62,512 bases of DNA from Eubacteriales bacterium. GTDB lineage: Bacteria; Bacillota; Clostridia; Christensenellales; Aristaeellaceae. The translations under genes and the position numbers were made by a program. Positions within the stretch are counted from its first letter, which is position 1. Each line of letters starts with the position of its first letter. The stretch is from assembly GCA_028705775.1 (NCBI GenBank), contig JAQWCW010000017.1:1-62512 (forward strand), written 5' to 3'. Below are positions 59,343 to 62,512 of the stretch, in pieces. The notes under the pieces are model-generated. The model saw only the letters and a list, made by a program, of their open reading frames with translations, had not been told where the DNA came from and ran no database searches.

Positions 59343-60356
59343 ATGGGTCTTAGGTATCGCAAGACGATTAAGCTTTTCAAGGGCTTGAATCTGAACCTCA
59401 GCAAGTCCGGCGTCGGGCTTAGCTTCGGTATACCCGGTCTGCGCCAGAGCGTCAACACATCCGGCAAAGCCGTAACAACCATCGGTCTGCCTGGCACGGG
59501 ACTATCCTATGTCAAGCAGACGAACGTCAAAAAGCTCGGAAGCAAGCTGAAGGGAATGATTGGCGGAAAAGGCGAGCAGGAGGAGGAAGCGGTTTCTCCG
59601 GCAAAGCCCGCTTCAAAGCGCTCCAAAAAGGCGGTTGCCGTTGCCGCCTCAGCCGCTGCCATAAGCGCAGATGAGCAGCCTGCCGCTCCCGCGGTGCAGG
59701 AGGAAACGGCGCCGATGTTTGTTCCCGTGCATTCGCCGCTTTCGTCGCAGCCGTTTACTCCGCTTGAGGAGAATATCACGCTGACTCCGGAAATACTCAG
59801 AACGATTCACCGCGTTGCGGACGACCCTGTGCCGTGGGAGGAAATCAGCAAGAATCCGCGCCCCACGAGCGATTTTTACAGCCCGATAATCTGGAGCTAC
59901 CTGCATTCGCAGGCGGACAAGATTCTCGCGGGCGATATCGACGCCTATCTTCAGGTAATCGGCGACGTCAATCCTCTTGACGATTTGCTTCCTTTCGGCA
60001 GCTCGTTTGAATTCGGAACTGACAGCCCGAAAATGATAGACGTTGAGTTTCAGGTTCGCGAGGGCGACGTTATGCCCAAGAACCTTTCCAAGGTCGCGTA
60101 CTATGATTTGCTGCTTGATTACGTTTCGTCCATAACCTTGCGCGTCGCGCGGGATATGCTTTCGCTTCTTCCCGTCGATAAGGTTGTCGTTCAGGCGGTT
60201 GAAGGGGAGAACACGCTGCTTTCATGCGTGTTTGACCGTGAAAAGATGGCGGCGATTCCTTTTTCCTCCGCAGACCCGAGCAGCGTTATAACGCGCTTTG
60301 AGCATCAGATGAATTTCAGCCCGCTGAAAGGCTTTCTGCCGATTGAGCAGGGCTGA
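59343..60356 (+). CDS. DUF4236-domain protein
   Basis: 337 residues. The N-terminal about 55 residues match the DUF4236 pattern (GLRYRKTIKLFKGLNLNLSK and SFGIPGLR, TIGLPGTGLSY), a short beta-rich domain of unknown function. An Ala/Pro/Lys-rich linker runs about 60-150. The C-terminal part (150-337) is mixed helix/strand with no assignment. The ATG at 59343 has AGGGG 8 bases upstream. The next gene is 35 bases on, in the same direction. Confidence 0.8.
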   Translation: MGLRYRKTIKLFKGLNLNLSKSGVGLSFGIPGLRQSVNTSGKAVTTIGLPGTGLSYVKQTNVKKLGSKLKGMIGGKGEQEEEAVSPAKPASKRSKKAVAVAASAAAISADEQPAAPAVQEETAPMFVPVHSPLSSQPFTPLEENITLTPEILRTIHRVADDPVPWEEISKNPRPTSDFYSPIIWSYLHSQADKILAGDIDAYLQVIGDVNPLDDLLPFGSSFEFGTDSPKMIDVEFQVREGDVMPKNLSKVAYYDLLLDYVSSITLRVARDMLSLLPVDKVVVQAVEGENTLLSCVFDREKMAAIPFSSADPSSVITRFEHQMNFSPLKGFLPIEQG

Positions 60357-60391
60357 TAAACCACGCAAGTAAGAGAGAGGCTTTTTTCTGC

Positions 60392-61309
60392 ATGGACTTT
60401 ATACTATTCGATTTGGAATGGAATCAGCCGGTTTCATATCATTCCAGCGCCTATCATGAAATAGGCAGGAAGCTCTTGTTTGAAATAATCCAGATTGGCG
60501 CCGTTCGCGTTGACGCGGAGCTTAACGTTCTTGACACCCTGCTTTTGGATGTGAAGCCGCAGTATTACAAGCGCCTGCATCCGAAGGTACGCGAAATGAC
60601 GCATATCACGCAGGAATCAATGGAAAACGGGCTGCCGTTTGACGAGGCGATGAAGCTGTTCTTTGACTTTATCGGCAAGGACAGCGCGCTTGTGACATGG
60701 GGCTGCGACGATGTTTCCGTGCTTGTGCAGAACATGGCGTGCTATGATTATCCGGAAAAGCTGCCGCCGGTTTATGACGCGCAGAGGATGTTCAGCGAGC
60801 AGGAGGGGCTTAACAAAAGCCGCAAATCGCTTAAGGACGCTATGGAAATGATTGGTATAGAGCAGGAGGAGAGCCGCGAGTTTCACAACGCGCTCTGCGA
60901 CGCATACTATACCGCGCGCGTATTCGTCGAAATGAAGGAGCCTTACGCGATTACCGGCTACGAGCAGAAGCCGAAAGTGCTTTTGCACAGCGATAACGCA
61001 AAGCGCACCGAGCCTGTTTCCTTTTCCGCAGAAACTGATATTTTTGCGTCGGAGCAGGTTAAAACGGTCGTCTGTCCCGTATGCGGGAAGAAAATTCCCG
61101 TTACAATGGGCTATTTCTCTCAGGGCTCGGGCAAGTACATTGCTATGGCGAAATGCCAGACGCACGGCGAAATGGCGGTTCGCGCAAAGGTTACGCATCC
61201 TGAGGGGCATAAAATCTATATGTATAGGAATGTAAAAGCGCCCAGCGGCGAGGAAGCGGCGTATATCCATACGAAGGAGTATATGCTGAGCGCCGGAAAC
61301 GCCGAGTGA
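60392..61309 (+). CDS. DEDDh 3'-5' exonuclease
   Basis: 305 residues. The exonuclease domain has FDLEW (metal Asp/Glu), TWGCDD near residue 110 and EFHNALCDAYY near 163-172, the DEDDh motif set of KapD-like enzymes. Residues about 225-265 carry a CPVCGKK Cys pair, perhaps a small zinc-binding part. The substrate (RNA or DNA) is not readable. An AGAGAGG site precedes the ATG. Confidence 0.88.
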   Translation: MDFILFDLEWNQPVSYHSSAYHEIGRKLLFEIIQIGAVRVDAELNVLDTLLLDVKPQYYKRLHPKVREMTHITQESMENGLPFDEAMKLFFDFIGKDSALVTWGCDDVSVLVQNMACYDYPEKLPPVYDAQRMFSEQEGLNKSRKSLKDAMEMIGIEQEESREFHNALCDAYYTARVFVEMKEPYAITGYEQKPKVLLHSDNAKRTEPVSFSAETDIFASEQVKTVVCPVCGKKIPVTMGYFSQGSGKYIAMAKCQTHGEMAVRAKVTHPEGHKIYMYRNVKAPSGEEAAYIHTKEYMLSAGNAE

Positions 61310-61331
61310 GTCTACAGTCTGGAGTGATAGA

Positions 61332-62512
61332 ATGAAGATAGAATCGCAGGGGAAAACTATATATACCGCTTCGCCGATAAGTGCGGAGGAGGCGGCAGTC
61401 CGGCTTTCTGACGATAAGGGCTTTTCATGGCTCGCCTGCTTTGCAAACGGCAGGCTGATTGAGCTGTCGGAAACCCTTGACTGCGATTCGACGCTTGTTC
61501 CTCTTACCTATTCCGATGAGGAAGGGCGAAGGATATACGAAAGAAGCCTTCGGTTTGTTTTCCTGCTTGCCGCCGAGCGCGTTCTGCCCTCTACGGGGGT
61601 CAGAATCGAGTTTTCGCAGGGCTATGGAGTGTATGGCTATTTCAAGTCAATAGACGTAAGCGACGAGCAGCTTCATGAAATCGAGAGGGAAATGCGCTCG
61701 ATTGTTGACGCCAATCTGCCGTTCACAAAAGAGATTTGGAGCAAGGATGAGGCAATCGGGTATTTCGATTCATTGGGGCAGAAGGACAAGGTTCAGCTGC
61801 TCAAGTATCGTCCCTATCGCTATTTCCCGATATACCGCTGCGGCGAGCTTTGCGAGTATTTTTACGGCGCAATGCTCCCTTCAACGGGCAGGCTCAGGGC
61901 GTTTTCGCTTGTAAAGGAAGCGCCGGGATTCCTGCTTCTCTCGCCGTCGCCGCTTGACGCTTCAAAGCCAGCGCCGTTTATACGCCGCGAAAAGAATCAG
62001 CGCGTGTTCCGCGAAAGCTCCCGATGGTGCGAAATTCTCGGTTGCGTAAACGCCTCCGATTTGAACGCAATGGTAATCTCCGGCAAGCTCCGCGACTTTA
62101 TCCGCGTTAACGAGGCGCTTCATGATAAGCAGTTCGCCTCCGTAGCTGATATGGCGGTCAAAAACGGCTCGCGCTTAATCCTGATGGCAGGGCCGTCCTC
62201 GAGCGGAAAAACGACGAGCGCAAACCGCCTATGCATTCATCTTAGGGTCTGCGGTCTGCGCCCCGTGCTCATATCAATGGACGATTTTTATCGTGACCGC
62301 GATAAGCTCCCGCTAGGCGAAAACGGTCATCCCGACCTTGAAACGGTTGAGGCGCTTGACCTTCCGCTGCTCAGCTCCTGCCTTGAGCGCCTGCTTGCTG
62401 GCGAAACGGTCGATATGCCAAGGTTTGATTTCACCGTCGGTAAGCGCAGCCCTGAAACGGAAAAAATGCATCTCAGCCCCGACCAGCCAATCGTTATGGA
62501 GGGAATCCATGC
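61332..62512 (+). CDS. Nucleoside (uridine-type) kinase with N-terminal ThrRS-like domain (partial, runs off window)
   Basis: At least 393 residues are present. The N-terminal about 260 residues resemble TGS/ThrRS-editing-like domains seen in two-part uridine kinases of Firmicutes. The P-loop GPSSSGKTT near residue 286 and the following ISMDDFYRDRDK belong to the phosphoribulokinase/uridine kinase family, which phosphorylates uridine or cytidine. The stop lies beyond the window end. GGAGTGATAGA precedes the ATG, 22 bases after the exonuclease stop, so the two may be cotranscribed. Confidence 0.85.
   Translation, partial: MKIESQGKTIYTASPISAEEAAVRLSDDKGFSWLACFANGRLIELSETLDCDSTLVPLTYSDEEGRRIYERSLRFVFLLAAERVLPSTGVRIEFSQGYGVYGYFKSIDVSDEQLHEIEREMRSIVDANLPFTKEIWSKDEAIGYFDSLGQKDKVQLLKYRPYRYFPIYRCGELCEYFYGAMLPSTGRLRAFSLVKEAPGFLLLSPSPLDASKPAPFIRREKNQRVFRESSRWCEILGCVNASDLNAMVISGKLRDFIRVNEALHDKQFASVADMAVKNGSRLILMAGPSSSGKTTSANRLCIHLRVCGLRPVLISMDDFYRDRDKLPLGENGHPDLETVEALDLPLLSSCLERLLAGETVDMPRFDFTVGKRSPETEKMHLSPDQPIVMEGIH

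Overview
The window looks like chromosomal DNA of a Gram-positive, spore-forming Clostridia-type bacterium. Evidence: spmA/spmB spore-maturation genes, a cwlJ-gerQ-like germination pair, a clostridial glnA/ANTAR-regulator/split glutamate synthase cluster, pyruvate phosphate dikinase, a T-box leader, AGGAGG ribosome-binding sites, and many TTGACA-17-TATAAT promoters. The genus cannot be read from this window; a gut or rumen Clostridia lineage is an inference. I saw no tRNA, rRNA, CRISPR array, insertion sequence or prophage. Gene density is high and nearly every gene looks intact. Two genes run off the edges: a SpoIID/SH3 protein at the left and a nucleoside kinase at the right. Layout: (1) 1-4.2 kb: secreted SpoIID-like SH3 protein, AbrB-type regulator, spmA-spmB. 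(2) 4.2-15.7 kb, minus strand: a 40-residue leader ORF and terminator, then a heterodimeric ABC exporter and a 2488-residue cyclic-glucan-synthase-like giant, probably one transcription unit. (3) 15.7-21 kb: MFS transporter-pepF, then pyrG. (4) 21-28.4 kb: nitrogen assimilation, with glnA behind an attenuator, an ANTAR regulator and a five-gene split glutamate synthase. (5) 28.4-34.3 kb: GH5 glucanase, MATE exporter, ppdK, DUF3795 protein. (6) 34.4-40 kb: radA, AraC regulator, an operon (methyltransferase, GNAT, deacetylase) behind a second leader ORF and terminator, and degV. (7) 40-43.6 kb: a T-box leader in front of an acyl-CoA ligase, and an LCP cell-wall enzyme. (8) 43.8-53.2 kb: a seven-gene export operon with three adaptor proteins, one large FtsX-type permease, two ATPases (one with a C-terminal AbrB-like domain) and a secreted peptidoglycan-binding-like protein. 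(9) 53.2-62.5 kb: gerQ-like and cwlJ, a flavoprotein, RpiR regulator, surE, an unknown gene, cca, a DUF4236 protein, an exonuclease and the nucleoside kinase. The most notable content is regulatory. Two separate loci have the same architecture: strong promoter, tiny ORF, intrinsic terminator, then exporter or modifying genes with no room for another promoter. In both, part of the tiny ORF can pair with the terminator's 5' arm, as expected for ribosome-mediated attenuation. A T-box precedes a fatty-acyl-type ligase, an unusual target. A 13-base word, TGAAACGTTTTAC, occurs three times by transport genes, and close variants lie at the same place between the -35 and -10 of two other promoters, suggesting one regulon. 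All coordinates and pairings were worked out by eye; family names rest on recognisable motifs, not database searches.
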